NCBI GenBank assembly: GCA_022818135.1
Contig: JAFMSR010000002.1
Coordinates: 25,836,268-25,900,267, forward strand
From: Saxidomus purpurata
Taxonomy: Eukaryota > Mollusca > Bivalvia > Venerida > Veneridae
Direction: 5' to 3'
Length of the DNA stretch: 64,000 nucleotides
The notes under the pieces were generated by a model. It did not search any database. It was not told where the DNA came from and saw only the letters and a list, made by a program, of their open reading frames with translations. Below, in pieces: positions 38,367 to 51,199 of the stretch (within the stretch, counting starts at the first letter, position 1; each line of letters opens with the position of its first letter). A program made the position numbers and the translations under genes.

Positions 38367-39446
38367 GTATTTCACTTGTATTGTTAACGCCTTAATGTGT
38401 AATAAAATCATTTTATGTTTTAAATCAAATTCCTATTTTATACGTGTATGTCCATTTAGAATGTATGAAGGAAGAATCAGTGTTCATTGATGTCCTAGCT
38501 TGCCACGGGATTGTTTTTATTGCCAGTCAGTGTTCATTGTTGCCCTAGCTTGCTTAATTCAACTTACCTGGCACAAAAGTGGCATATTAAGTTATTGTAA
38601 CGGCTCACCGTATGTCGTCTGTCTATCATTTTCTTCAAAAGACAACTCCTTTGAAACCACTTAGCCGACCATTGTACAGTAGAGATATTCTCTGCATAGG
38701 GCTCTATCAAAATATTTCAAAGAATTGCTTGTAGAACTGTGGTTGCTATGACAACAAATAGGAAAAACTTTAAACGTCTGCTTTTCAAACACCATAAGGC
38801 TAGGAGCAGATATTTTGCGTGCTTCATTGTGTTAAGGTCTTCTATTAAGTTTGTTCAAATCATGCCCATGGTTTACAAAGAAATATACAGTAAAACATTA
38901 AAAGTCGTTTCTGTCCGCAACCGCAATGCCCCAAAACTTAAATGTTTTTGATGTGTAGTCACCTAGTATTATATCAATGATGCCCAGTCCTTTTTGAAAA
39001 TATCAAATACACCGTTGTTTTGCTATGTATTATTTTATTCTAAATTTCTGTCTTTAATAGATAGTAAATAATGAGAAAATGAGTAGTGCCTAAATTTTCT
39101 TTAAATTTTGATTTGTAGATATAATATTTTAGTAACACGGAAATCAGGTTTCCTCTGTACTTATACTTACCGAATGAGAATAGTAAATGTTCCTTCTCCG
39201 AATTTAGGTCAATACTGTGTTCTTCGTTTAGCAAGGTTTACACACGTAACACAAAACGCTGTACAACTACACACGAATAAAAATTGATATGGCCTAGCTT
39301 ACACAGCCTCAGTGTTCAGTGGTGGCCTAGCTCCTTTTTACTTGCAAATAATTTATTTTGATACACTATCTGTATGTTATGCATTCAACATTAGTGTTTA
39401 TGCTGAATTCTATATTTCTTAGTGCAAAACAATATTTCTTGTTTAG
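38367..39446. other. intron 13, nothing recognised
   Basis: AT-rich sequence without coding signal. A short phrase (CAGTGTTCATTG, then CCTAGCTTGC) is duplicated at about 38480 and 38527. Confidence 0.5.
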
Positions 39447-39576
39447 ATCCAGTGTTTTGGTTATGACCATCAATGTATCGGACGTCAACACACATACTCC
39501 GTATTTTAAAGACATGCCTAAAAGTATTGATATTTCGGAAGACGCAGTGATAGGAACTATTTTGATGGAAGTAAAG
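39447..39576 (+). CDS. cadherin gene exon 14: altered linker DVNTHTP
   Basis: TTGTTTAG acceptor, AAG/GTACAA donor. VLVMTINVSDVNTHTPYF has the linker with its ND changed to TH. ISEDAVIGTILMEVK opens the next repeat. Phase 2 to 0. Confidence 0.85.
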
Positions 39577-39916
39577 GTACAAATATCACCTGTACTATAA
39601 CCATGATTTGAATTTGGACCTAGGGAGTTCATAATGATGTGATTGTATCGGAAAAAATGCTAATTCTAAACTTTGCCATCTTAGTATCAATTAAGATCTA
39701 CCTTTTAAACTACTGGCTTGGGTATATTGAAAACAATACAATACATTTACATGTGAAAAAAACTATATATCTTTAATTTCAAGAACACGAATAACATCTT
39801 TTAATTACAATAAAGATACCATATTTCTTTAACATATATCGCCAGAATGTACTTTTCTTTCAGGCGATGAAGATAAATGCCAAAATATTAAAAGTTACTG
39901 TTATTAAATTTTGTAG

Positions 39917-39996
39917 GCTGGCGATGCAGACCCGACAGACCATTTATCATTTACCCTCCATAACGACATCGCAACGTTCGATTTAAAAAATAACAC
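39917..39996 (+). CDS. cadherin gene exon 15
   Basis: ATTTTGTAG acceptor. Encodes AGDADPTDHLSFTLHND. The donor is taken as GTACGT at 39997 (phase 2), because only this joins exon 16 in frame. The nearby GTAGTA would not. Confidence 0.8.
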
Positions 39997-40091
39997 GTAC
40001 GTAGTAAGAAAATTTTAAGGTATCTACACCAAGTAAAACATTTTCGGTAGGATCTTTTACTGCTTTGAATAAATCCAGTAACTGTAAACAC

Positions 40092-40122
<31 letters not shown>

Positions 40123-41154
40123 TTATTAGTATCATTATTATTCATTTTATTATTATAAACATAAGTATGATCTGTTACTACTATCAAACGTAAAAATCAG
40201 GGTTTGAAGTATTTTATTGGTGTTCAAATTAATGTTTTAATAAACTAGCTTCATTTAGTTTTCTACAGGAAGTTATGTCAGTCTTTATGTTTCTTGCAAG
40301 AACTTAAGGTTTACACAGTCATATACATTATACTCCATTTAATATGAGTTTTTAAATTTTAATTAACAATTAACTTCGTGATATGTATTAACGTGTATAA
40401 AAACCATGTGCGAAGCTTTTCCGTTGATACTGTCACGTGGCACTGATTAAGGAACATTTCTTACATTTGTAAACTTTTATTCTTAGAATAAATATTTTCA
40501 GTTTACTTAATCTGGTGATAGTTTACCTATTTTTTACACATGTAGATGTCCTGTATATGCTGTTAATTATATATTTATTTTTCAATGACTGATTACAATC
40601 TTAGTCTTTGTCATGAGCACGCGGTTCAGATCGAAATATCCATCACCGAGGGTAACTGGTATCATGGCGGAAACGAGACTCTACCGAGTTCCCACAAAAA
40701 AGTTACCCGATGTGACGGAATTTTCTATCTGAACCAAATGTCTTATCAAAATCATGCAAAATCATATAAAATCACACGTGATTGAGATACTTCGTTTGGG
40801 GAAATTGACGTCACAGTATTATACCGTAACGTCAAAAGTAATTCACGAAAGTTGTCTGACACAGGGGGTTCTAGATGAATTTATCTGTCATGGGTAAAAT
40901 CACCGGAACTGCCTATCAGATACGCAAGAAAGTTCAAATATGTCTGCTGCGAATTGTGTGAAGCATTTTCATATGGGTAAACTTATTCAAATTTAAAAAC
41001 TGCTTCCTAGGCAAAGTGTTCGTTTTCAGGTTTTAGAAAATTGAATGCGCTTTATTTTTCAGTGTATTATCCACGTCTATCTACCTGCACTTATTTACTA
41101 TCTATTCAGTAATCGGATTCAATTTAATTGATTCATTTTCGTTATACATTCTAG
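39997..41154. repeat. intron 15: (ATT)n at 40091-40124 and foldback-type repeat 40640-40930
   Basis: The repeat matches 31497-31860 in order (CTACCGAGTTCCC, GTTACCCGATGTGACGGA, TAATTCACG) and carries TGACGTCA at 40806-40813. Confidence 0.7.
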
Positions 41155-41233
41155 TTTAAGGATAAAGAGTAAATTAGACAGAGAGACAAGTGAAAACTAC
41201 ACCCTGACAATATCAGTGAGCGACTCTAAACAT
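41155..41233 (+). CDS. cadherin gene exon 16: LDRE segment
   Basis: CATTCTAG acceptor, CAT/GTAAGT donor. Encodes LRIKSKLDRETSENYTLTIS. Phase 2 to 0. Confidence 0.88.
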
Positions 41234-41789
41234 GTAAGTATTCAGCTCAGTCAGCACACAGACTACTGATTGGGTGACTGGTTCTGAACCATTGTCAGTA
41301 TATTACGAAATTTGATGTTTTGTTTTCTGAACTCGAATCAACCCCCCCCCCCCCAAAAAAAAGGAATGTGAATTTTAGAATCGACCGGGTTTGTGTAGGC
41401 TTATATAATGTATGTTTAATATACATGTACTAACAACAATAGAGTTTCACTATAATACAGCTTTTCATTTTACGTTTTTTAGCTTTATGGTTGGTAGCGA
41501 ATAATGCAGATAACCAACGCCCATAGAAAATATCACCAATTTTAATCAACGACCTTGTTTCTTTTCCTTAAAGCCACTTTCAACAGTATTTAAATTATTT
41601 ACATATTTGCAGACAGTTTTACCTAACCATAATGCAAACTTTATCACATCAATCAGGTCGATAGGGGGGCTCGAACCCATGATATGCTTAGTAATTATAA
41701 GGCGTTGATCTTACATTATGTACCATCACTATGCCTTTTGATTGGGAATATATCGTATCGTATATTAGGGCTTTATCGTTCGTACCGGT

Positions 41790-42046
41790 TTCCCATATGA
41801 CCAACACCCCAGAAGAGGTTAGTTATTTAGGTATCGGAGGATAGTGCAAGATACAGAAAGCGTCCCAATTCCAGAGACAATCCTGGTTCTTACACATGCC
41901 AGTTGTGTAGCACCCATACATGGGACCTCGGTTTTAGTCTCATCCGAAAGACTGTTAGTAATTTTAATTGGTCAGCCCCGGGAATCGAACCCGCTACCCC
42001 GAGATTACAAGTCTCGTGCTCTACCGAGCGAGCTAACCGGGTTGAC
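41790..42046 (-). mobile_element. tRNA-derived SINE, Thr-like head
   Basis: The minus strand of 41971-42046 folds as a tRNA: D arm TTAGCTCGCTCGGTAGAGC, anticodon arm CGAGA-CTTGTAA-TCTCG (anticodon TGT, threonine), T arm GGGTTCGATTCCC. The acceptor stem is mismatched, so it is a SINE head and not a working tRNA. The body to 41790 shares words with 29940-30245. Confidence 0.7.
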
Positions 42047-42214
42047 AAATTGGGATTGAATTGTATAAAACAAGTATTACATTGTACACTTGTAACAGGA
42101 ACGTTATGTCTTAATTATAATCTTTCAAGATAAATTCAATAATTTGCAATGTGCCACAGAAGACAGTTGTCGTATTTGAATTACATGTATAAGCACTTGT
42201 ATTTTGACTTTAAG

Positions 42215-42340
42215 GTTATAAATTCAACTGTGCAGATTAAAGTAATTGACGTCAATGACAATACGCCAATATTTGAAAATATTCCGTACAAGTTTACTGT
42301 GGTTGAAGAGAGAAACGACGTCAACGTTGGGGTTGTTAAG
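42215..42340 (+). CDS. cadherin gene exon 17: DVNDNTP linker
   Basis: GACTTTAAG acceptor, AAG/GTAAAT donor, 42 codons. VQIKVIDVNDNTPIF is a full calcium linker. Confidence 0.9.
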
Positions 42341-42785
42341 GTAAATACATGATTGTTTGCTTAAAGATATGTCTAATTATCGTCATTGTGTTGAAGTACA
42401 CGTTGTACACATTTAATCGTCGTTTGAAGATAACCGTGTTTAACATATGAGTTTGAAGATATCTGAGATAAAATATTCGAAGCTGTTTTTGTCGTTTATT
42501 TTTCCGAGCCCATTAAGAATATACGTGTTGTTCTATCGGTTTTCTGCATGTGATTTGTGTTTTGTTTTCTTTACTCAAAATAGATGGTTGTGCAGAACGT
42601 TTTCTTACTGTTCTCATCGCTTTTTTCTTTTACATTTTCGACTTAAATAAATGTTGGCGATTGCTTAAGAAAGGTGTGGTTGCTAAGGTGTACTAGACAA
42701 AACACAAAAACAAAGTTATACACCCATTGTAACGCTAACTGTACATTTTCAAAACTTATTTCATGTGGGTTGTTCTCTTTTTAAG

Positions 42786-42850
42786 GCGACCGATCAAGAC
42801 ATTGGACAAAATGGAGAAATTGAGTATTACATTGATCATGACAGTCCATG
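42786..42850 (+). CDS. cadherin gene exon 18
   Basis: CTTTTTAAG acceptor, ATG/GTAAGT donor. Encodes ATDQDIGQNGEIEYYIDHD. Phase 0 to 2. Confidence 0.87.
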
Positions 42851-43130
42851 GTAAGTACAATATGTATTGTAATTTGGATCGATGCCGAACCAAAGCAACA
42901 ATCGGTGGCATACCAAAATGTAAATCATTAATTAAAAGGTTAAATAAAATCTGTATATGATTTTCGAAAACTTAGTATACGTGAGTTTTTAACATATTGG
43001 TCAAATACAATTTGTAATGTCATTTGATGGAGTGCAATTGAGTTTGCGTTTTGCTGTACTTGTAATAAGTGTCATTGTGAACATTAAACATACAAGTAGA
43101 TGGCAATCGTTGATTATATAGAGGATAATT

Positions 43131-43510
43131 GTTGGTTTCGGTGTAAGATCACGTTATAATTTCACCGAGTTGGCACTAAAACTGATATTTTCACGAGTGG
43201 CGGAGCCACGAGTGAAAAATAACTACTTTTGGTGTTCACGAGTGAAATTAACATGATATTGCACCGATAACAACAATTTTTCTGTTTATTTTATGGTTAA
43301 AACTCTACTTTTATTCAGTTTGTTTCCAGAAAATATCGAAAATCGCGGGAAACGTCATCAGAAAACATAGCTCAAATGACGTCATTTTAACGACGTCATC
43401 GTCGCATGGTTTCCAGCATTAATTACGCTCTGTATACTTTTTGACGTAAATCCGGGTTAAAGGTTGCAAAAACAGTGAAAAATAAAACTGGTAATCCATT
43501 GTTTCAAAAC
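43131..43510. repeat. foldback-headed repeat in intron 18
   Basis: Arms at about 43131-43200 and 43205-43272 are imperfect inverted copies around TTCACGAGTGGCGGAGCC. The tail holds TGACGTCA at 43377-43384 and a second GACGTCATCG nearby. Confidence 0.7.
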
Positions 43511-43909
43511 TGTGGATTATCACTTTTATGTCACTGAGAAAACTCTACTGTATAATTCACTGGAAAACATAAAATAAAGATACATTATTGATGTAAGTAT
43601 TGAGATAAAAAAATGTACAATTACTGCCCTACGCTGCTTTGTCTAGAATTTGAAACCATGTGACACACTGCTTTAAAGTTTTGCATTTTATATGTAAAAA
43701 ACTGTTTTTGTGTAGAATTTAACAGAAGTGCGTTTGTCAAAAAGTGACTACGTTAAAAGAGTGTTTTATAGCTTGAAAATGTGTCCCAAAGCTACGATTG
43801 TGTGAGAGGTGTATGGTATTCACAATATTATTCTGCAATTTTACATTGTTTAGATCGATTCTGAACTTCTTTGAGTATTTTAGAAACAGTTGTCATGTTA
43901 ATGTAAATT

Positions 43910-45549
43910 GCAAAAGTTATACGCTTCTTTAAAAAGGGAGGCAATTCTTTACCATCAAATTACAGACCTGTTTCGCTTATCAGCTGTTTAGGTAAAATGA
44001 TGGAAAGAATAATGTTTAAGCCTTTTTATAATTACTTTCATGAAAATCAACTAATTTATAGAAAACAATCAAGCTTCTTGTCTGGACACTCGACTGACTA
44101 TCAACTAATTGATATTTATAACCAGGTTTGCAAAGCTTTAGACGCGAGAAAGTCAACATTTATAGTATTTTGTGACATAAGTAAGGCTTTCGACAGGGTT
44201 TGGCACAAAGGTCTTTCTTTCAAACTTCGGCAGTATGGTTTCTCAGAAGAGTTAATCAAATGGTCGTCGAGTTACTTCGATGGTAGGAGACAAAACGTAT
44301 TCGTAGATTCTTCGGTTTCTGATGAAAAAAAACCCAACATAAATGCAGGCGTGCCACAGTGGTCAGTGTTAGGGCCTCTCTTATTTTTGATATACGTCAA
44401 TGGTATTGCAGACTCTCTCCATAGCGTCACCAGATTTGTTGCTGATGACAGATCTCTGGCTGTGAGTTCCAATGACAACTTCTATATACAAGAAACTCTT
44501 AATTGTGATCTTGATACATCGCTAATTGGGCAACACAATGGTTGGTCTAATTGAATCCAGAAAAAAAATGTTTTTACTCTCGGTAAAAATAACGCTATAC
44601 TTCCTTCCATTCGCTTTCAAAACAAGCAACTTAATTTTGTCCAAACTCATAAACATCTGGGTGTCACACTAAGTGATGATGGATCTTGGCATGAACACAT
44701 TGCTTATATAGCTTACAGTGCATCCAAAGTCTTAGGAACAATGCGAATGTTAAAATTTAAACTTAAAAGAAAAACGGTAAACTAAATATATATTTCATAT
44801 TTGCGTCCGAGCATAAGTTTTGGATAACTGTACTTATTACGAAAAAGATTTACTTGAGAAAATACAGTATGAAGCTGCACGTGTCGTCACCAGTTTAACT
44901 AGGTCTGTGTCTATAAATAATTTACTCAAAGAGATAGGATGGGTTAAGTTAGCAGATCGAAGGAAAATGCAAAAATGAACTCTTGTATACAAACACAATA
45001 ATAATCAACTACCATTTTATTTAAATGATATTTTCCCGATACATTGCTTAACTCAAATCCGTACAACTTAGAAACAGTTTAGATTATGCTACTATGGCAC
45101 GCTGGCTACAAATATATTCTGAGTCAGTTATTCCGTCATCAATTAAATTGTTGAATAACTTAGATAATGATGTCCGTGAGGCTGATCTCTCTTCGTTCAA
45201 ACACAAACTAAAAAATGTATACAAGGTCCATCATGCCTGATTGCGCTACAAATGCAGTTATCTTAATGCTGATGTATTCGATAATCATTTACTTGAAGAA
45301 TCTGTGTATAGATGTTGAAATCTAAGAGAAGATTCCGAACATTACATTTTCAAATGTAAAATGTATACTGCGCAAAGAAGACAGTTATATCTCTGTACTA
45401 GAAAGTTTCATCCGCTCAGTGTACGCAAACTCGTCTTTGGAATAGATTTATTAAATGATGGACATACATGTAAAACTTTATTTTTTAAACATGTTCAGTC
45501 ATACATAAAAGCCACAAAGCTCTTAGAATTTCGTGAGCAACAAGTTTAA
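43910..45549 (+). pseudogene. CR1/jockey-like LINE reverse transcriptase, 5'-truncated and broken
   Basis: Open from about 43922 to a TGA at 44552, with RT motifs SNYRPVSLISCLGKMME, FCDISKAFDRVWHKGL, GVPQWSVLGPLLFLIYVNG and the catalytic VADD at about 44440 (usually FADD). Further pieces follow in shifting frames: FVQTHKHLGVTLSDDGSWHE, YEAARVVTSLTRSVSINNLL, and a C-terminal block with DSEHYIFKC ending at a TAA at 45547-45549. No endonuclease domain. Clade call from wording only. Confidence 0.85.
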
Positions 45550-46466
45550 TATACCTGTGATCATAATTATATTTATGTTATACGGACACTAGTTTGAAAA
45601 GGATTGAAAACTGCTTGGATGTGGTCAGAACTCTTTTTTTCTTCGTTTCAATTTAATACCTTTAACTTATTAGATACTCTTCAACTTTTTGTTATTTTTT
45701 ATCTTAAAAGTTAGGAAATTTATCAATCCAAATCATTTCATTGCCATTATTTTAATGTTTTTGTTTCACTTTTGCTCTTTTTGATAATAGTTATAATACA
45801 AACTTACCAGTATGTGCTTATTTTGTCAAAACGTCTGAATACAGGTAAGGGTCGTTTCTAATGCTGCAATAACTTGTGGCCCAACACTTTTGCTATGTTG
45901 CAACAATATACAAAATGTATCTGCACAGGTTTTCTATATTGCATTACTATTAATTATTAAACATGTATAGGTATTCCAACAAATTATACATAAGCAATAA
46001 AATATGATTAAACAACAACAGAAAAAAAAAAAAACAATGTTAATGTAATTGTTTAAAAAAAATCTTTTCTCGCTTTAAACGCATTTTTCGGCACAGCCGT
46101 ATTGTGTTCGCATTGAGCGGAAGTTGATAGCTTTTCAACCGACAATGAAATGACAAGTAGAATGTATAACGTTTTTTGAGAGATTTACTCTGTATGGCAC
46201 CTTTTAATTGGATAATACCGGATGAAAAAGGTTAATAAAAAGTCAGTCTTTCTTGAATGGTTTTATACTTTTAGTACGTAAATAATTCATATCTATCAAC
46301 ATGAAATGTTATAACCACCACACTAATGTTAAATAAGAGTGTAGAGTAATTATACTTTCTCGCCCAGTGAATAACGGTCAATATTTCGAGTTACATATTT
46401 GAAAACACGGATTTAGTTTGTTTTCCTGATGCACATGTCACGGTACGGACTTAATCACATGTGTAA

Positions 46467-46553
46467 GCGGCCGGTCAGCTCAGTCGGTAGAGCATTCGCT
46501 CTTACAGCCCTGTAAGAGAAGGGCCATGGGTTCGCATCCCGGTCAGAATGCAC
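46467..46553 (+). mobile_element. tRNA-derived SINE head or tRNA pseudogene
   Basis: A box GTCAGCTCAGTCGGTAGAGC and B box GGGTTCGCATCCC are clear. The anticodon region (CTCTTACAGCCCTGTAAGAG) forms an extended palindrome, unlike a normal 5-bp stem and 7-base loop. The ending GGTCAGAATGCAC resembles the SINE end at 58728-58738. Confidence 0.6.
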
Positions 46554-47287
46554 ACGTTTTCTTACCCATGAAATTCATTCGTTAACACATTTTGTTTTGG
46601 GTTGTTCATGCACAGACGCATTTGTGTCAATGAAAGTGGCGCTAATAGCTCTTAGCTTATAATAACAATTAACAATCCCATCGTGTAAAGTCTATCCATT
46701 TTATATTAATAGTCCGGTGTGTTTTAGTTGATGATAATGGACAGCGGATTGCATTCTTTCTCAGGAGCACGCTGAATTACATCTTCTACAGCAGTATTGT
46801 TAGATGTTTTATTCGGTCATAGGCTGTGCCAATTTCAGCTTAACCTCTGTAGATGAAGGTCATTTAACCGAATTAATTGCTTTATAAATGACTGGTTGGT
46901 TCAAATGAAAAGGAATACAACGGACAATATTAAGGAATCTATATCTTTCAGCTAAAAGGGAAATACAATTTATCGTCAAAAACTCCTAATGACCTGCAAA
47001 CTTATTTCATTTTTTTTTAATAAAAACGTCAAACTTACACAGAAAGCACTGACGACTATGATATTACAGTTGCGAAGTTATGACTGACCAAGTAAATTAC
47101 TTTCTGCAGATACTTCTTGTTTCGTATTGTATGATAGGATTAGATTATTTTGAATTACATTGTAATATCATATTCAAATTCAAGAACTAGTATCATGTCC
47201 GTTTTGCTTAGAATGTGAATATGCTTGAAAGATTTTCTTTTAATTCTAATTCATTCAATGTATATGTAAGAATTTGATATATTTTAG

Positions 47288-47552
47288 GTATCATAACTTT
47301 ACAGTCAAAAACGAAACAGGTCAGATTACAACCATTGGTAAGATTGACAGAGAACAGCTCGAAAATGGAAACAGTATTCATGTCTTCGTGTTTGCGACAG
47401 ATCAAGGGAGTCCCCCGAGAACAAACTCATCGTCTGTTGAGATTACAGTATTGGACATCAACGACCACGTTCCACAATTTCTCAGCTATTTTCGTAATAA
47501 CTTTACAATTAAGGAGGATGTTCAACTCAATTCTAACGTTTTTCAAGTCTCG
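47288..47552 (+). CDS. cadherin gene exon 19: most of one cadherin repeat
   Basis: ATATTTTAG acceptor, TCG/GTAAGA donor, 265 bases, the longest exon. Encodes NETGQITTIGKIDREQLENG, FATDQGSPPRTNSSS, and the linker LDINDHVPQF, then NFTIKEDVQLNSNVFQVS. Phase 2 to 0. Confidence 0.93.
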
Positions 47553-50500
47553 GTAAGATAATAGATAGACTTTAACATAGTGTTTGTAGTTCGCCAACTA
47601 AATATAATTTGTGTTAGGATATACATATATATATACATATATTTTTCCAAAATAAAGGCAAATATATTTAATAATTCAAAGTGAGGTCAGTTCTATCTGT
47701 CTTCCTTTCACCTGTGCCATGATCACCCGTCCGTCGCTAGCATATTCTCGAACCATTTTCAATTATATCTCTCAGGTATGATTACGTCTTCTACAAACCA
47801 GTCTTAGAACATCCTTGTGTAATGCTAGAATCACTTCTGTTCAATTCGTTTGTGGTCGTTAAAATAAAGGTCCATCTCCCGTTGTTATAGGGATGAATGA
47901 TGAGACCCCGTCATGCTCTCCCGACTTGCCTCCTAACTAGTATAATTTTATTGTCGAAAATTGGAGATATTACCTATACTGTCTTAATGCAGTATTACCC
48001 AATAATAGATGAGTCTTATTGGTATGCAGTTCATCCAGCTCGAGTGGTCGAGTGGTCGTGGACGCTGTCATAAAAGGAGGATTCCTAGTCCACATAACGA
48101 TAGACTCCTTTTTATATATACATATCAGTATGCTTCGTGATTTGTATGCATGTCAATAGACCCGTCTCCTAACCTATTTATTTACATAAAAAGTAAGACT
48201 ATAAGGTCACCATAAAATAAGAATAAACTTGTAACGTATTTGTAATTTAAACCTTCATACGCCTAAGATTATAGGTTGGGTTTCTTAACCAACACTGCGA
48301 CTCAAATTTGTTTATTTGAAAAAATAAGATTTTCAGATTCGAAACTGTAAAATTCGAAGTTAAAAACCATATTTTAATGTTAAAGTGAGGGTATTGTTAC
48401 ATTTGTTTTGATTACTATCTCCGATTTTTAAAAAATTTATTTGTCCTGAGAATGGCAACCAGTCATTACTGGCTATTATGGTAATTCATATATATTATGT
48501 GTTTATAAAATGTGTTTAGACAACCATGTACGAAAATCTATAGTTTACACATACGCATATTTGGTATCAAATTAAAGGTTAATTTATGGTCCATATGATG
48601 GCATCAATGTTGTTATGTGTTTTGCAGAAAAACGTGAATTTTAGCAATGATTTATCAGGTAGAGATCAATTTTAAAACTCGCAGATTTAAAAGAAAGTAA
48701 CCAAAAAAACTGAAGGATAGGTTCGACACAGTGCTAGCTATTATCTAGTGTGACCACCTCTTGAACGTATTTCTGCCAATAAACGAGATCGATTTGACCT
48801 GGCGTAACGTCTTATGACGTCATTTGAAATCCTGTCCCATTCAAACATTTAAACGGTCTACCTAACATGGGTCTGTCAGAAATGCCTCCAGTTTGTCGAA
48901 ATCGAACAATGAGACGTGAAATTGTATTCCTATGACAGTTTAATAGCCACGGAAGTTCAAGACGCCAGCATTACTACCGCATGGAGTCGCTCTTGGTTGC
49001 TTATGCGTGGCATCGCTATTCGTGATAAAGTTTGCAATAATATTGTGTTTTCCTGTTCCAACGAACGTCCTAGACTAAATCGCATGAAAAAAATGAAGCA
49101 TGATGTTCACGTGCAAAATATTGCTACATCAAATTATAGGACAATGGAAAGGTCAACATGACCCCATTTGTGTGCAACTGAATGGTATTAGTATACTTAT
49201 CTTTTGCTGAACATTTGACAAAAATTGGTTGACTGATTACAAAGTTACATGAGAAGAAGTCATGCACACTTTCTTTTTTGACTGAGTATAGTTTAATATA
49301 AGTTTATACCATACTATATGAATTTCAGGTGGGTATTCCGTTGCCTATACTGGGTCTTACTTTCCATTCTTTTGACCTACTGTTATACTCATATAAGTGC
49401 AACTATACCGTTAGTGGAGTGTGTGTGTCTACGTTTGTGGACCATACGGGGATCGAGCCTGTGACCCGACATTGAACACATATATAAAACGAACTGTGTT
49501 AGCTTTAACTGTTGTGTTAGTGTGCATGGTGTATTGGTTTTGTTGAATTTGTGCAACAGTACTAGTTCTACGATTTTCCACACATGTAGAATTTGTTGAT
49601 AATATACCTATTCTATTAAGTTATTTACATGACACTGTCTATCTGCTGTGTCTTTACTACATTGAAGCGGGTGTGACTCCTGTTCTTCGTTTGTCTGCAT
49701 AAATTAACTACCGCAGATACAGAATTAAACGGACTGTTGCTTTATTTCTTTAATTACTCAATATTTCTATTTGATTTATCGACTTATAGCTGACCTAGGA
49801 ACGTGACTGAATAATCAGTAATGCATAAAGTTACATGTACATTTCTTGTGTTTCTGATTTTAAAATATTTAGTGCGGCACTTCAACGTCACTACCTAATG
49901 TCACATACAAAATATCTCCGTCATTCCCGTTTCTGTTGGACTAAAACAATATACTACATGTACAAGTTGCAAAGAATTGACACAAATAGCGTTGTGAAAA
50001 TCACAGAAAATGCGCACTTTTATTAAATTTAACTAAAAACTTGGGTACTAAACTACAAAATTAAAGCGTAAGAACTGATAAAAAAGGTGTCTGCAGAATA
50101 GACCCAGCCTTTTTCATAAGTACATGTATTCGAGTAGAACTGTTGATTTAGAGAAGGCACAGTTACTTTTAATTGCTGCGACAGGGCAAACAAATTGTCG
50201 GACGCAACTTTGGTTTAGGCAGTCAAAGATGTTGATAGTCAAAAGCGGGTCAGTATGCGAGAGATTTGGAGATTGGGTATAATTATGGGACATTATATGG
50301 TATATTGAACATTACCAGAACCGTTTCAAACAAAACATCAGCATCAGGTGGATTCCTCGCGTGTTAATAAGTAAAACTTGTGACAAGTTAACCGAGCACA
50401 ACACCAGCAAACGTCATTCTGAATCCGTAGACGCTCCCCGCCTTACTGTTACATGTCCGCTACTTTTGTTTGTATCTTGAATGCCTTTGTACAATAGACT

Positions 50501-50895
50501 TAAGTTTTCAAGGATGGTCAAATAGAGATTAAACATCGAATTGTGTGACTTTAATCTTGCTACTGCAACCTATGCCGTAGTAATAGAAACAGTCCTACTA
50601 ATTCTGGATCATCCCCTCGTATATCACAAAGTTGTGCCAAATAATTCAGAAGGGGAGAGATATTAGTTGAAGCTAGTGCATTAAGTTAAAATCAAAGGTG
50701 TGTCTTTTTACATGTATTTTTAAGATAATTGCAACTCCTTTCATAACCCTAGGCACTAGTTCCGAGACATACATATGAAGTTAGCAAAAGTAATTCCTTG
50801 GAAATTGTCAATTGTTTGTAATGAGAAGTTCTTATTGTAAAACGAAAGATTGATGAAATCTAAAAGTGTGACATTAGATGCAACATTCATTTCAG
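47553..50895. other. intron 19, no gene seen
   Basis: 3.3 kb with no coding signal. A tRNA-like fragment near 48035-48095 (CGAGTGGTCGAGTGGTCG) and a TGACGTCA at 48815-48822 suggest degenerate repeats. Confidence 0.5.
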
Positions 50896-51123
50896 GCTGT
50901 AGACCCAGACTATGGAATAAACGGATCAGTGTTTTACAGCATTCGATGGGGCAACATATCTAAGAACTTATTTAGCGTTAACAATTCTACTGGGGTTATC
51001 AGATTGACTACGAGTTTGACATCTTTACCGTGCAATGACAGGACGATAATATTTAATATTGAAGCATATAACCCAAACTCGAAGGAGAGGAACAGTACAT
51101 TAACCATTACTTGTAACATACAG
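50896..51123 (+). CDS. cadherin gene exon 20 with a GC donor
   Basis: CATTTCAG acceptor, 76 codons: AVDPDYGINGSVFYSI is canonical, then SVNNSTGVIRLTTSL, with two cysteines later. The exon must end at CAG before GCAAGT at 51124 to join exon 21 in frame (CNIQ/DVNNRQP), so the intron is of the rare GC-AG type. Confidence 0.88.
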
Positions 51124-51199
51124 GCAAGTTTGTGATGACATGATTATGTCGTTCGGGTAGTACTTTTCTGCAATGATTCATTACTTTTCATTACACCCA

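Noticed and set aside
40001..40005. Alternative donor GTAGTA for exon 15
   Set aside because: Leaves phase 0, while exon 16 needs phase 2 for its LDRE frame.
41971..42046. Functional tRNA-Thr(TGT) gene on the minus strand
   Set aside because: Acceptor stem mispairs and the sequence continues into a SINE body shared with another locus.
46467..46553. Functional tRNA gene
   Set aside because: Anticodon arm is an over-long palindrome and the flanks match a SINE.
48916..49161. 81-codon frame
   Set aside because: No motif, no splice sites, intronic; probably part of a degenerate repeat or chance.
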